Below, one piece after another: positions 44,977 through 53,153 of a DNA stretch of 64,000 nucleotides. Position numbers and translations under genes: made by a program. The number at the start of each line of letters is the position of its first letter. Position 1 is the first letter of the stretch. The stretch covers positions 62,001-126,000 of the forward strand of contig NZ_LMGZ01000018.1 in assembly GCF_001427605.1 (NCBI RefSeq). Reading direction: 5' to 3'. Origin of the DNA: Devosia sp. Root635 (GTDB taxonomy: Bacteria; Pseudomonadota; Alphaproteobacteria; Rhizobiales; Devosiaceae). The notes below the pieces were generated by a model. It was not told where the DNA came from, did not search any database, and worked only from the letters and a program-made list of their open reading frames with translations.

Positions 44977-46100
44977 CACAGCACCTCGATTTCGGCTTGC
45001 AGCGCGCCGGTCGCCTTGATGGCCTGGAGGATGGCGATCAGGTCGCGCGGGGATATGCCCAGGGCGTTGAGCCCATCGACCAGTTCCTGCAGCGATACGG
45101 ATTCGTTGACGACCGACAGCGCGGTCTCGGACAGGTTGGCGTTGAGGTCGGTATTGGGTTCGACGGCCGTCACGCCCAGGCTCAGCGGATTGGGCTGCAC
45201 CACATTGGGGTTCTCGGCGATGGTGACGGTGAGGTTGGACTGCGCCACCGCCACGCTCGACACGCGAACATCCTTGCCCATGACGATGATGCCGGAATTC
45301 TCGTCGATGACGATCTTGGCGATCTGGTCGGTCTCGACCATCAACTGCTCGATATCGGTCAACAGGTCGACGATATTGCCGTTGAAGCCATAGGGCAGGG
45401 TGACCCTCACCGTGGCTGGGTCTTCCGGCGTTGCCGTCGGGGCGCCGATGAAATCGTTAACGGCCAGGGCAATGCGACGCGCGGTCGTCAGGTCCGGGTT
45501 GCGCAAGGCCAGGCGCAGCGAGGTCTGGCTGCCGAGATGGAAATCGATCTCGCGCTCGATCAGCGCGCCCGAGGAAATGCGGCCGGTGGTGGGAACGCCG
45601 GAAATGATGGTGGCGGCGTCGCCCTCGGCCTTGAAGCCATTGATGGAAACCGGGCCCTGGGCGATGGCATAGACTTCGCCGTCGGCGCCGAGCAGCGGCG
45701 TCACCAGCAGCGTGCCGCCCTGCAGGCTGTCGCTATCGCCCAGCGCGGCGACCGAAACATCCATGCGCGAGCCCTGGGTGGCGAAAGGCGGCAGGTTGGC
45801 GGTGACCATCACGGCCGCCACATTGGCGGTGCGGACATTTTCGCCGGCGGTGTTGACGCCCAGCCGTTCCAGCATGGATTGCAGCGACTGCTTGGTGAAG
45901 GGGGAATTGTTGAGGCTGTCGCCAGTGCCGTTGAGGCCGACGACCAGGCCATAGCCGACCAACTGGTTCTCGCGCACGCCCTCAAAGTCGACGATATCCT
46001 TGATGCGAGCGGCCGCGGCCTGGGCTTCGAGCGTTGGCAGCAGCACCATTGTAATGGTGAGCGCCCCCGCGATCAGCCTGTGCAGCAGTGATTTGGTCAT
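44976..46100 (-). CDS. flgI: Flagellar P-ring protein FlgI
   Basis: Forms the periplasmic P ring around the rod. It has 374 residues with a signal peptide (MTKSLLHRLIAGALTITM ... EAQA) and the hallmark RIKDIVDFEGVRENQLVGYG, GLNGTGDSL and DVSVAALGDSDSLQGGTLL blocks. Length matches the family. It is first in a flgI-flgJ-like-flgN-like operon driven by a good sigma-54 promoter at 46158-46174 and is divergent from fliX. Confidence 0.97.
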   Translation of the reverse strand: MTKSLLHRLIAGALTITMVLLPTLEAQAAAARIKDIVDFEGVRENQLVGYGLVVGLNGTGDSLNNSPFTKQSLQSMLERLGVNTAGENVRTANVAAVMVTANLPPFATQGSRMDVSVAALGDSDSLQGGTLLVTPLLGADGEVYAIAQGPVSINGFKAEGDAATIISGVPTTGRISSGALIEREIDFHLGSQTSLRLALRNPDLTTARRIALAVNDFIGAPTATPEDPATVRVTLPYGFNGNIVDLLTDIEQLMVETDQIAKIVIDENSGIIVMGKDVRVSSVAVAQSNLTVTIAENPNVVQPNPLSLGVTAVEPNTDLNANLSETALSVVNESVSLQELVDGLNALGISPRDLIAILQAIKATGALQAEIEVL

Positions 46101-46157
46101 TCGGCATCCCCGTATTCCGGCCTGCCATCCCCATGGCGCAGCACTCGCCGATCACAT

Positions 46158-46174
46158 TGCGAAAACCGTGCCAA
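46158..46174 (-). promoter_or_regulatory. Sigma-54 promoter for the flgI operon
   Basis: On the minus strand TTGGCACGGTTTTCGCA gives a perfect -24 box (TGGCACG) and a GC 12 bp from the GG. Only the -12 T is replaced (TCGC for TTGC). The predicted start is near 46148, leaving a leader of about 48 nt. Confidence 0.8.
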
Positions 46175-46316
46175 TTGGCGTCCGAGCGGCTAGTCCATTA
46201 ATATCAAATGGGATTTCTGGCAGGTAAGGGCTGCTCGGGATCGGCGGAAGGGTCCGGTGAGCAATTCTTGCCGGGCATGTTAAGGTCTTGTTAACGGCTG
46301 GCGGCAGATTTTGCCG

Positions 46317-46766
46317 ATGACGGCACCAACCGATTTGAGTCCAGCCTTGCGCATCGACACCACCAACCGAACGACGGGCGTCGGCCGCGGCAGTGCCGCC
46401 GGCCGCTCCGGCGCGGGTGGCGATTTCGTGCCGGTGGGCGGCAATGCGCCGGCCCGCGTGGCCGGCAACGCCCCCATGCAGGCTGCTGCGGGGATCGATG
46501 CGATCCTGGCGCTGCAGGCGGTGGGCGAGCCACTGTCCGGCAAGAAGAAGGCGGTTCGCCGCGGCGCGTCGCTGCTCGACCTGCTCGACGACATCAAGGC
46601 GGACCTGCTGATCGGGCGGATCAGCGGCGAACGCCTGGACGATATGGTCGCCAAGCTGGCGGAGGCGCGGGAACGGTCGCTGCCCGGACTCGACGCGGTG
46701 CTCGATGACATCGATCTGCGGGTGCGCGTGGAACTGGCCAAGTTCGGGCGTTTCCCGTCCGCCTGA
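46317..46766 (+). CDS. fliX: Flagellar assembly regulator FliX
   Basis: A 149-residue class II flagellar trans-acting factor. In Caulobacter FliX couples assembly of the early basal body to FlbD, the activator of sigma-54 flagellar promoters. The N-terminal half is low-complexity; the C-terminal half SLLDLLDDIKADLLIGRISG ... ELAKFGRF is the conserved helical domain. The ATG at 46317 is preferred to a TTG two codons earlier. A short palindrome CGGCA-N5-TGCCG sits at its start. It is divergent from flgI, as in Caulobacter. Confidence 0.9.
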   Translation: MTAPTDLSPALRIDTTNRTTGVGRGSAAGRSGAGGDFVPVGGNAPARVAGNAPMQAAAGIDAILALQAVGEPLSGKKKAVRRGASLLDLLDDIKADLLIGRISGERLDDMVAKLAEARERSLPGLDAVLDDIDLRVRVELAKFGRFPSA

Positions 46767-46919
46767 CCCTTGGTCATCAAAATGTTGTCAATATCGCGCT
46801 ATGCGCCTGACGCGCCGGGGCTTTCCTGTGTTAAGCACCGCCGCTTTTGTGCGCTTGCCCGGTGGGGTCGAGGCGCATATATAGGCCGCCGTGGGGGCGC
46901 ATGGGAGTTGAGTCTGCTG

Positions 46920-47339
46920 ATGTCTTCGGTTGCAGAAGTGATTGAATACCGGCCCAGTGACAACGAGCCGTTCATGAATCCGCGGCAGCGGGAGTATTTC
47001 CGCGCCAAGCTCAACACGTGGAAGGATGATATCCTCCGTGAGAGCCGCGAGACCCTTGAGAACCTGCAGGAAGAAAGCCAGAACCACCCGGACATGGCCG
47101 ACCGCGCCAGTTCCGAGAGTGATCGCTCCCTCGAATTGCGCACGCGCGACCGGCAGCGCAAGCTGATCTCCAAGATCGATGCGGCGCTCAAGCGCATCGA
47201 CGACGGCACCTACGGCTATTGTGAGGAAACCGGCGATCCGATCGGCATTGCCCGGCTCGATGCCCGCCCCATCGCCACGCTGAGCCTGGAAGCCCAGGAA
47301 ATGCACGAGCGCCGCGAAAAGGTCTATCGGGACGAATAG
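46920..47339 (+). CDS. dksA: RNA polymerase-binding transcription factor DksA (one-cysteine type)
   Basis: Binds the secondary channel of RNA polymerase and, with ppGpp, adjusts rRNA and other promoters. It has 139 residues with the coiled-coil tip NHPDMADRASSESDR (DxxDRA motif) and the C-terminal YGYCEETGDPIGIARL region. Of the four zinc cysteines in E. coli DksA, only the first remains (Cys-Thr-Ser-Ala), a pattern known in alphaproteobacteria that work without zinc. The start at 46920 (MSSVAEVIEYRPSDNEPFMN) is chosen by length. A strong terminator follows. Confidence 0.95.
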   Translation: MSSVAEVIEYRPSDNEPFMNPRQREYFRAKLNTWKDDILRESRETLENLQEESQNHPDMADRASSESDRSLELRTRDRQRKLISKIDAALKRIDDGTYGYCEETGDPIGIARLDARPIATLSLEAQEMHERREKVYRDE

Positions 47340-47359
47340 GAAGTCCGGCACTGTTCAGG

Positions 47360-47391
47360 AAGGTCCGCAACAGTTGCGGGCCTTTCTTTTT
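47360..47391 (+). terminator. Intrinsic terminator after dksA
   Basis: An 11-bp stem (AAGGTCCGCAA / TTGCGGGCCTT, one G-T pair) with a 3-nt loop, followed by a T-rich tract (TTCTTTTT), 21 nt past the stop. Confidence 0.93.
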
Positions 47392-47495
47392 ATGGCCGAG
47401 CGACATCAAACTACTGACAATCCAATACTCTTTGCGGCCTTGTTTCCGCCTCAGCTTCACGTCCATATGGTGGCGTTGAGCTTGGGAGGGCAACG

Positions 47496-50400
47496 ATGCT
47501 GCAGATCGTCTCGAAGATGCGCGCGCTGGGACTGGCGGTTGTTCTTGCCCTGGGCCTGCCAGCAGCGGCAATGGCGGCGGACACCAAGATCACGCTGCTG
47601 CAGGACACCGATCTGCCGGGTTCCGACTACGCCATCATCCGCAATACCGATCTGGACGCCTGCAGCGCGGCCTGTGCCGACGACAATATCTGCCGGGCCT
47701 TCACCTTCAACGCGCAGTCGAACTGGTGCTTCCTCAAGGGCACGGTGGGCGAGCCGACCGAATTTGCCGGCGCCACGTCCGGCCGCGTCAGCCGCGCGCC
47801 TTCCCCGGCGGTAGTAGAGGCCGTCCGCCAGGCCGAACTGCCATTCCCGGCCCAGGGCATCATCGGCGACGCCCGCAGTTTCGCCAACAACCTGCCGCAG
47901 ACCGATGCGCCGCCGCCCAAGGTGACCTATGCCAGCCTCGTCCAGTCCGGCGATGAAGCCGCCGCTGCGGGCAATCCGGCCGCGGCCATCGTCGCCTATC
48001 GGCAGGCGCTGGCCATCAATGCCAATGACCGCGCGGTGTGGCAGGCTTTGGCCCAGGCCGCGCTGACGCAGGCCGAAATGGTGGCCGGCCAGTCCGAGGG
48101 CGACAACAGCGCCGATCTGGCGCGGGTTGCCACTGCCGCCGCCATGAATGCCTTCCTGCGTTCCAGCGCCCCGCTGGATCGCGCCAATGCCCTGGCGACC
48201 CTGGCCAATGGCATGGAATATCGCGAAATGTGGCGCGAGGTCATCGCCACCTATCGCGTGAGCCTCAGCCTGGCAGCCAATGACGGCGTCGCGGCCCATC
48301 TCGACGATGTCGTCGCCCAGCACGGCTTCCGCGTGGTCGATCACGTCGTTGATGCCGAGGGGGCCGCGCCACGCATCTGTGCCGTCTTCTCCAGCCCGCT
48401 CCCCTATAGCTCGACCGACCTGTCGGCCTATGTGGTCGTGACCGACACGCCGCAGGCTGCCGTCGAGGCCGAGCAGGACCAGATCTGCATCGAGGGCGTG
48501 CAGCATGGCGGGCGCTATGCCATCCGCCTGCGCGCCGGCCTGCCGTCGGTCGATGGCGAGGAATTGCTCAAGGATGTCGTGCTCGATGTCTACGTGCCCG
48601 ATCGCTCGCCCTTCGTCGGTTTTGCCAACAATGCCTACGTCATGCCCGCTGGCCTCGGCGGCGGATTGCCGATCACCTCGGTCAATGCCGATGTGGCGCA
48701 GGTGATGATCTATCGCGTGGGCGACCGCTCCATTGCAACTGCGGTGCGTGACGGCATCTTCCAGGGCAGCCTCACCGAATACGATGCCGAGGACATTGCC
48801 GGCCGGGTTGGCGAGCAGGTCTGGCAGGGCGAAGTCGATCTCGCACGCGGCAAGCCCAATGAATTGACCACCACCGCCATTCCGGTGGCCGAGACGCTCG
48901 GCCAGATGGAGGCGGGCGCCTATGTCATCACCGCCAAGATCAAGGACGAATATACTGAATATTGGGACAGCGTAGCCACGCAGTGGTTCATCGTTACCGA
49001 CCTCGGCCTCACCACCATTTCCGGCGATGATGGCGTGCATGCCTTCGTGCGCGGGCTCGACGATGCCCAGCCGATCGAAGGCGCCACTGTGCGCCTGGTG
49101 GCCGTCAACAACGAAATCCTGGGTGAAGCCACCACCGATGCCGATGGCCAGGCGATCTTTGCGCCGGGCCTGGCGCGCGGTGAAGGGGGCAGGGCGCCGC
49201 AATTGCTGGTCGCCGAAACCGATGATGGTGACTATGCCTTCCTCGACCTCAGCCGCCCGGCTTTCGACCTGACCGATCGTGGCGTCGAGGGCCGGCCCTC
49301 TCCGGGTCCGCTCGACCTGTTCGCGACTACCGAGCGGGGTGTCTATCGCCCCGGCGAAACCGTCTATCTCACCGCGCTGCTGCGCGATGAACGGGCGGTC
49401 GCGGTGACCGGCCTGCCGCTGACGCTCGAGGTCGAGCGCCCGGACGGCGTCGTCGCCAGCACCCAATTGCTCGACGATCAGGGCGCGGGCGGCTATTTCG
49501 TGGCGCTGCCCATGGTGGCCGAAGCGATGCGTGGCTCGTGGACGGCACGGCTCTATGCCGATCCCGACGCGCAAGCGCTGTCCAGCACCAGCTTTCTAGT
49601 GGAAGATTTCGAGCCTGAGCGTCTGGCCTTCGAGGTCAGCGCCGCCGATGCGCCCTTCGTCGCCGGCGAGGTCACCGAGGTCGATATTGCCGCCAAGTAC
49701 CTCTATGGCGCCACGGCGCCCGATCTGGCCGTCGAGGCCGATGTCATCGTCAGTCCGCGAAGCACGCTGGACGGCTTTCCCGGCTATGTTTTCGGCCGCC
49801 TCGACGACACGATCGAAACCACCCGCGAACCGCTGGGCGTGGTCGGCACCACCGATGAATCGGGCAATGCCGTCGCCGAAATCGTGCTGCCCGAGCCGCA
49901 GGTAACCACGCGCCCGCTCACGGCACAGTTGCTGCTGCGCCTGGTGGACAGCAATGGCCGCAGCATCGAGCGCAGCATCAGCCGGCCGGTGCTGGCCACT
50001 GTCGATCGCATCGGCATCAAGCCCGTCTTCAGCGATGCGTCCGGCCTCGCCGAAGGCAGCGAAGCCAGCTTCGATATCGTCGCGGTCTCGCCCGAAGGGG
50101 AGGCCATCGCCAAGACGGGCCTCAACTGGACCATCGCCCGCATCGAAACCAACTATCAGTGGTATCGCAATGGCAGCACCTGGCAGTGGGAGGCCATCAC
50201 CACCTCGCGCGAAGTCGCCAGCGGCACTGCCGAGACGCCTGAGGGCGGCCCGGTGACCATTGGCGCCAATGTCGATTGGGGCCGCTATCGCGTCGAGGTG
50301 CAAAGCACCGGCGAGGGCGCCACCTCGTCCAGCTACGAGTTCTATGCCGGCTACTACTACGCCGACGCGGGCAGCGACACGCCCGACACTTTGCAGGTTG

Positions 50401-52994
50401 CCCTCGACAAGCCCGCCTATCGGGTCGGCGAAACCGCCAATCTCAAGCTCGATCCGCAGTTTGCCGGCACCGCGCTGGTCATGGTGGTGGATAATCGCGT
50501 CATTGCCATGCAGGCGGTGGACGTGCCTGAAGGCGGCACCACCATACCGCTCGAAGTCACCGAGGAATGGGGCCCCGGCGCCTATGTTACGGCGATCCTC
50601 TACCGTCCCTCCGACGCCGCCGAGAAGCGCATGCCGTCCCGCGCGCTCGGTCTTGCCTTTGCCGATGTCGAGCCCGGTGACCGCAAGCTCGACGTGACGC
50701 TCGATACGCCCGAAGTCACCCTGCCGCGCCAGAGCTTCACCACCACGGTCGAACTGGGCAACCTTGCCGCCGGCCAGCAGGCCTATGTGGCTGTCGCGGC
50801 GGTGGATTTGGGTATTCTCAACCTCACCAATTTCAAGGTGCCGGACCCCGATGGCTGGTATTTCGGCCAGCGCCAGCTCGGTATGGATATCCGCGATCTC
50901 TACGGCTCGCTGATCGATCCGACCCAGGGCCTGGCCGGTGCTATGCGCTCGGGCGGTGACGGCGGCTCCTCGCGCACCGGGACGCCACCGGCAACCTCGG
51001 TCCTCGTCGCCCTCCATTCGGGCATCGTGGAGGTCGATGCCGAAGGCAAGGCGACCGTTACGTTCGACATGCCCGACTTTTCCGGCACGGTGCGCGTCAT
51101 GGCCATGGCCTGGACCGACACGGCGGTCGGCCATGCTTCCGCCGATGTGATCGTGCGCGATCCTGTGGTCGTCACCCTCAGCCCGCCGCGCTTCCTGCGT
51201 GTCGGTGACGAGTCGCGGCTGCTGGTCGAGATCAACAATCTCAGTGGCGCCACGGGCACTTATGGTGTCGCGCTCTCGACGGGTGAAGGCATTGCCACCC
51301 CGGCTGGGGACAGCGAGGTCGAACTGGCCGAAGGCGACCGAACCGCGCTCGATCTCACGCTCAACGGCATGCAGATCGGCGATTGGCCGGTGGTCCTGAC
51401 CATCACCGCGCCCGATGGCACGACGCAGACCAAGGAACTGCTGCTCGGCGTGCGGCCGACCAGCGCGCCGATCACCACCAGCCGCGTGCTGCCGGTCAAG
51501 GCCGGGGAAAGCGTTACGGTCGGGCCGGACTATTTCGACAGCTACATGGCCAATACCGGGGCGATGACCCTGGCCATCGGGCCGATTGCGCGCCTCGACG
51601 TGCCCGGCCTGCTGCTGGCGCTCGATCGCTACCCCTATGGCTGCGCCGAGCAGCTTTCGAGCCGCGCTTTGCCGCTGCTTTATCTGAACGACGTGGCCAA
51701 GCTGCTGGGCACCGCCACCGACGATAAACTCAACCAGACCGTCATCGACGCCATCGCCAACCTGTTGTCCAAGCAGAGTTCCAGCGGCGGCTTCGGCCTG
51801 TGGGGGCCATTCGATGGCGGTGACCTGTGGCTCGACGGCTTTGTCACCGACTTCCTGCAGCGCGCCGTGGCTGCCGGCTACGATGTGCCCGAGCAGTCCA
51901 TGACCATGGCCTTCGACAATCTGGCCAACCAGCTGTCCTATGCTGCCGATTTCGACAAGGGCGGCGAAGACATCGCCTATGCGCTCTACGACCTGGCGCG
52001 AGCCGGTCGGGTGTCGATGGGCGATCTGCGCTACTATCACGAGGCGCGCCTCAACGCCTTCGGTTCGCCGCTGGCCCAGGCGCAGCTCGGGGCGGCACTG
52101 GCGCTCTATGGCGATCCGACGCGCGCCAATTCCGCCTTCGAGGCAGCTTTGGCCGGGCTCGACGCGCCCGACAATATCCGCCGCTATCGCGGCGACTACG
52201 GCACCCGCTTGCGCGATCTCGCCGGCGTGCTGGCCCTGGCCGCCGAGTTCAAGCCCCCTGGGGTGGACCTGACGGCCCTGGCCAACCAGCTCGCCAAGCT
52301 GCGGGACCGCGCCACCTATACGTCCACACAGGAAGACAGTTGGACATTGCTCGCCGCCGCTGCACTCGGTGCATCCAGCACCGATGGCTCGATAATGCTC
52401 GATGGTGAGGCCCTGACCGGCCAGGTCTATCGTCGCTACGACCAGCAGGGCTTCGAAGCGGTCGAGATCGCCAATACCGGCACCGCAGATACCGAAGCCA
52501 AGGTGACCGTGACCGGCTATCCGCTCACGCCGCCGCCGGCCACCAGCAGCGGCTTCACCATCACGCGGGAATATTTCCTGCCTGATGGCACGCCCATCGA
52601 CCCGCAGGCCGCGCCCATCGCGCAGAATGAACGCCTGATCGTAGTGCTGCGCGTGCGGCCACAGAGCCTCGGTTCGGGCCAGTATGTGGTGTCCGATCCA
52701 CTGCCGGCCGGTTTCGAGATCGAAAATCCGGACCTGTCGGCCGGTGGAGGCGTCACCGATTTCAACTGGCTCGATCTCGACAGCGCGACCCATGTGGAAT
52801 CCCGCACCGACCAGTATGTCGCGGCCTTCCGCTACTTCGACGAAACCGGCAGCTTCACCACCGCCTATCTGGTGCGGGCGGTTTCACCGGGCAGCTTCGT
52901 GCTGCCGGGCGCCACGGTGGAGGACATGTATCGCCCAGAATTCCGGGCGAACACGGCTGCCGGCGCCATCGAGGTCACGCCAACCGGGCCATGA
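47496..52994 (+). CDS. Alpha-2-macroglobulin family protease inhibitor with PAN domain and thioester
   Basis: A 1832-residue periplasmic protein. A signal peptide (ending AAAMAAD) is followed by a PAN/apple-like Cys-rich domain (about 40-100, LDACSAACADDNICRAFTF), a TPR-like stretch (about 150-230), macroglobulin-like domains, and the thioester motif YGCAEQ at residues 1382-1386. Bacterial alpha-2-macroglobulins trap attacking proteases and are paired with penicillin-binding protein 1C for wall repair; that partner follows here. E. coli YfhM is a lipoprotein, whereas this one has no lipobox and should be soluble. GGGAGG lies upstream of the ATG. Confidence 0.94.
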   Translation: MLQIVSKMRALGLAVVLALGLPAAAMAADTKITLLQDTDLPGSDYAIIRNTDLDACSAACADDNICRAFTFNAQSNWCFLKGTVGEPTEFAGATSGRVSRAPSPAVVEAVRQAELPFPAQGIIGDARSFANNLPQTDAPPPKVTYASLVQSGDEAAAAGNPAAAIVAYRQALAINANDRAVWQALAQAALTQAEMVAGQSEGDNSADLARVATAAAMNAFLRSSAPLDRANALATLANGMEYREMWREVIATYRVSLSLAANDGVAAHLDDVVAQHGFRVVDHVVDAEGAAPRICAVFSSPLPYSSTDLSAYVVVTDTPQAAVEAEQDQICIEGVQHGGRYAIRLRAGLPSVDGEELLKDVVLDVYVPDRSPFVGFANNAYVMPAGLGGGLPITSVNADVAQVMIYRVGDRSIATAVRDGIFQGSLTEYDAEDIAGRVGEQVWQGEVDLARGKPNELTTTAIPVAETLGQMEAGAYVITAKIKDEYTEYWDSVATQWFIVTDLGLTTISGDDGVHAFVRGLDDAQPIEGATVRLVAVNNEILGEATTDADGQAIFAPGLARGEGGRAPQLLVAETDDGDYAFLDLSRPAFDLTDRGVEGRPSPGPLDLFATTERGVYRPGETVYLTALLRDERAVAVTGLPLTLEVERPDGVVASTQLLDDQGAGGYFVALPMVAEAMRGSWTARLYADPDAQALSSTSFLVEDFEPERLAFEVSAADAPFVAGEVTEVDIAAKYLYGATAPDLAVEADVIVSPRSTLDGFPGYVFGRLDDTIETTREPLGVVGTTDESGNAVAEIVLPEPQVTTRPLTAQLLLRLVDSNGRSIERSISRPVLATVDRIGIKPVFSDASGLAEGSEASFDIVAVSPEGEAIAKTGLNWTIARIETNYQWYRNGSTWQWEAITTSREVASGTAETPEGGPVTIGANVDWGRYRVEVQSTGEGATSSSYEFYAGYYYADAGSDTPDTLQVALDKPAYRVGETANLKLDPQFAGTALVMVVDNRVIAMQAVDVPEGGTTIPLEVTEEWGPGAYVTAILYRPSDAAEKRMPSRALGLAFADVEPGDRKLDVTLDTPEVTLPRQSFTTTVELGNLAAGQQAYVAVAAVDLGILNLTNFKVPDPDGWYFGQRQLGMDIRDLYGSLIDPTQGLAGAMRSGGDGGSSRTGTPPATSVLVALHSGIVEVDAEGKATVTFDMPDFSGTVRVMAMAWTDTAVGHASADVIVRDPVVVTLSPPRFLRVGDESRLLVEINNLSGATGTYGVALSTGEGIATPAGDSEVELAEGDRTALDLTLNGMQIGDWPVVLTITAPDGTTQTKELLLGVRPTSAPITTSRVLPVKAGESVTVGPDYFDSYMANTGAMTLAIGPIARLDVPGLLLALDRYPYGCAEQLSSRALPLLYLNDVAKLLGTATDDKLNQTVIDAIANLLSKQSSSGGFGLWGPFDGGDLWLDGFVTDFLQRAVAAGYDVPEQSMTMAFDNLANQLSYAADFDKGGEDIAYALYDLARAGRVSMGDLRYYHEARLNAFGSPLAQAQLGAALALYGDPTRANSAFEAALAGLDAPDNIRRYRGDYGTRLRDLAGVLALAAEFKPPGVDLTALANQLAKLRDRATYTSTQEDSWTLLAAAALGASSTDGSIMLDGEALTGQVYRRYDQQGFEAVEIANTGTADTEAKVTVTGYPLTPPPATSSGFTITREYFLPDGTPIDPQAAPIAQNERLIVVLRVRPQSLGSGQYVVSDPLPAGFEIENPDLSAGGGVTDFNWLDLDSATHVESRTDQYVAAFRYFDETGSFTTAYLVRAVSPGSFVLPGATVEDMYRPEFRANTAAGAIEVTPTGP

Positions 52995-53052
52995 GCGGGG
53001 TGACGACATATCAGGGCGGGATGGAGGGCACTGTCTCTCCCTTTCACCAGCC

Positions 53053-53136
53053 GTCACCCTCGGGCTTGACCCGAGGGCGTTACGCTTGCCGAGCGGGCGG
53101 CAAGTGCAGGGCCCTCGGGTCTAGCCCGAGGGTGAC
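53053..53136. repeat. Family-A palindromic repeat, copy 2
   Basis: 26-bp arms (53053-53078 with 53111-53136, one mismatch) with the same GTCACCCTCGGGCTTGACCC core as copy 1. It lies between the alpha-2-macroglobulin and pbpC genes and ends 17 nt before the pbpC start. Confidence 0.9.
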
Positions 53137-53153
53137 GCTCGGTGGTCGGTACG

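Noticed and set aside
49596-52793. A 1065-residue minus-strand frame opposite the alpha-2-macroglobulin gene.
   Set aside because: A shadow of a clearly identified gene with signal peptide and thioester.
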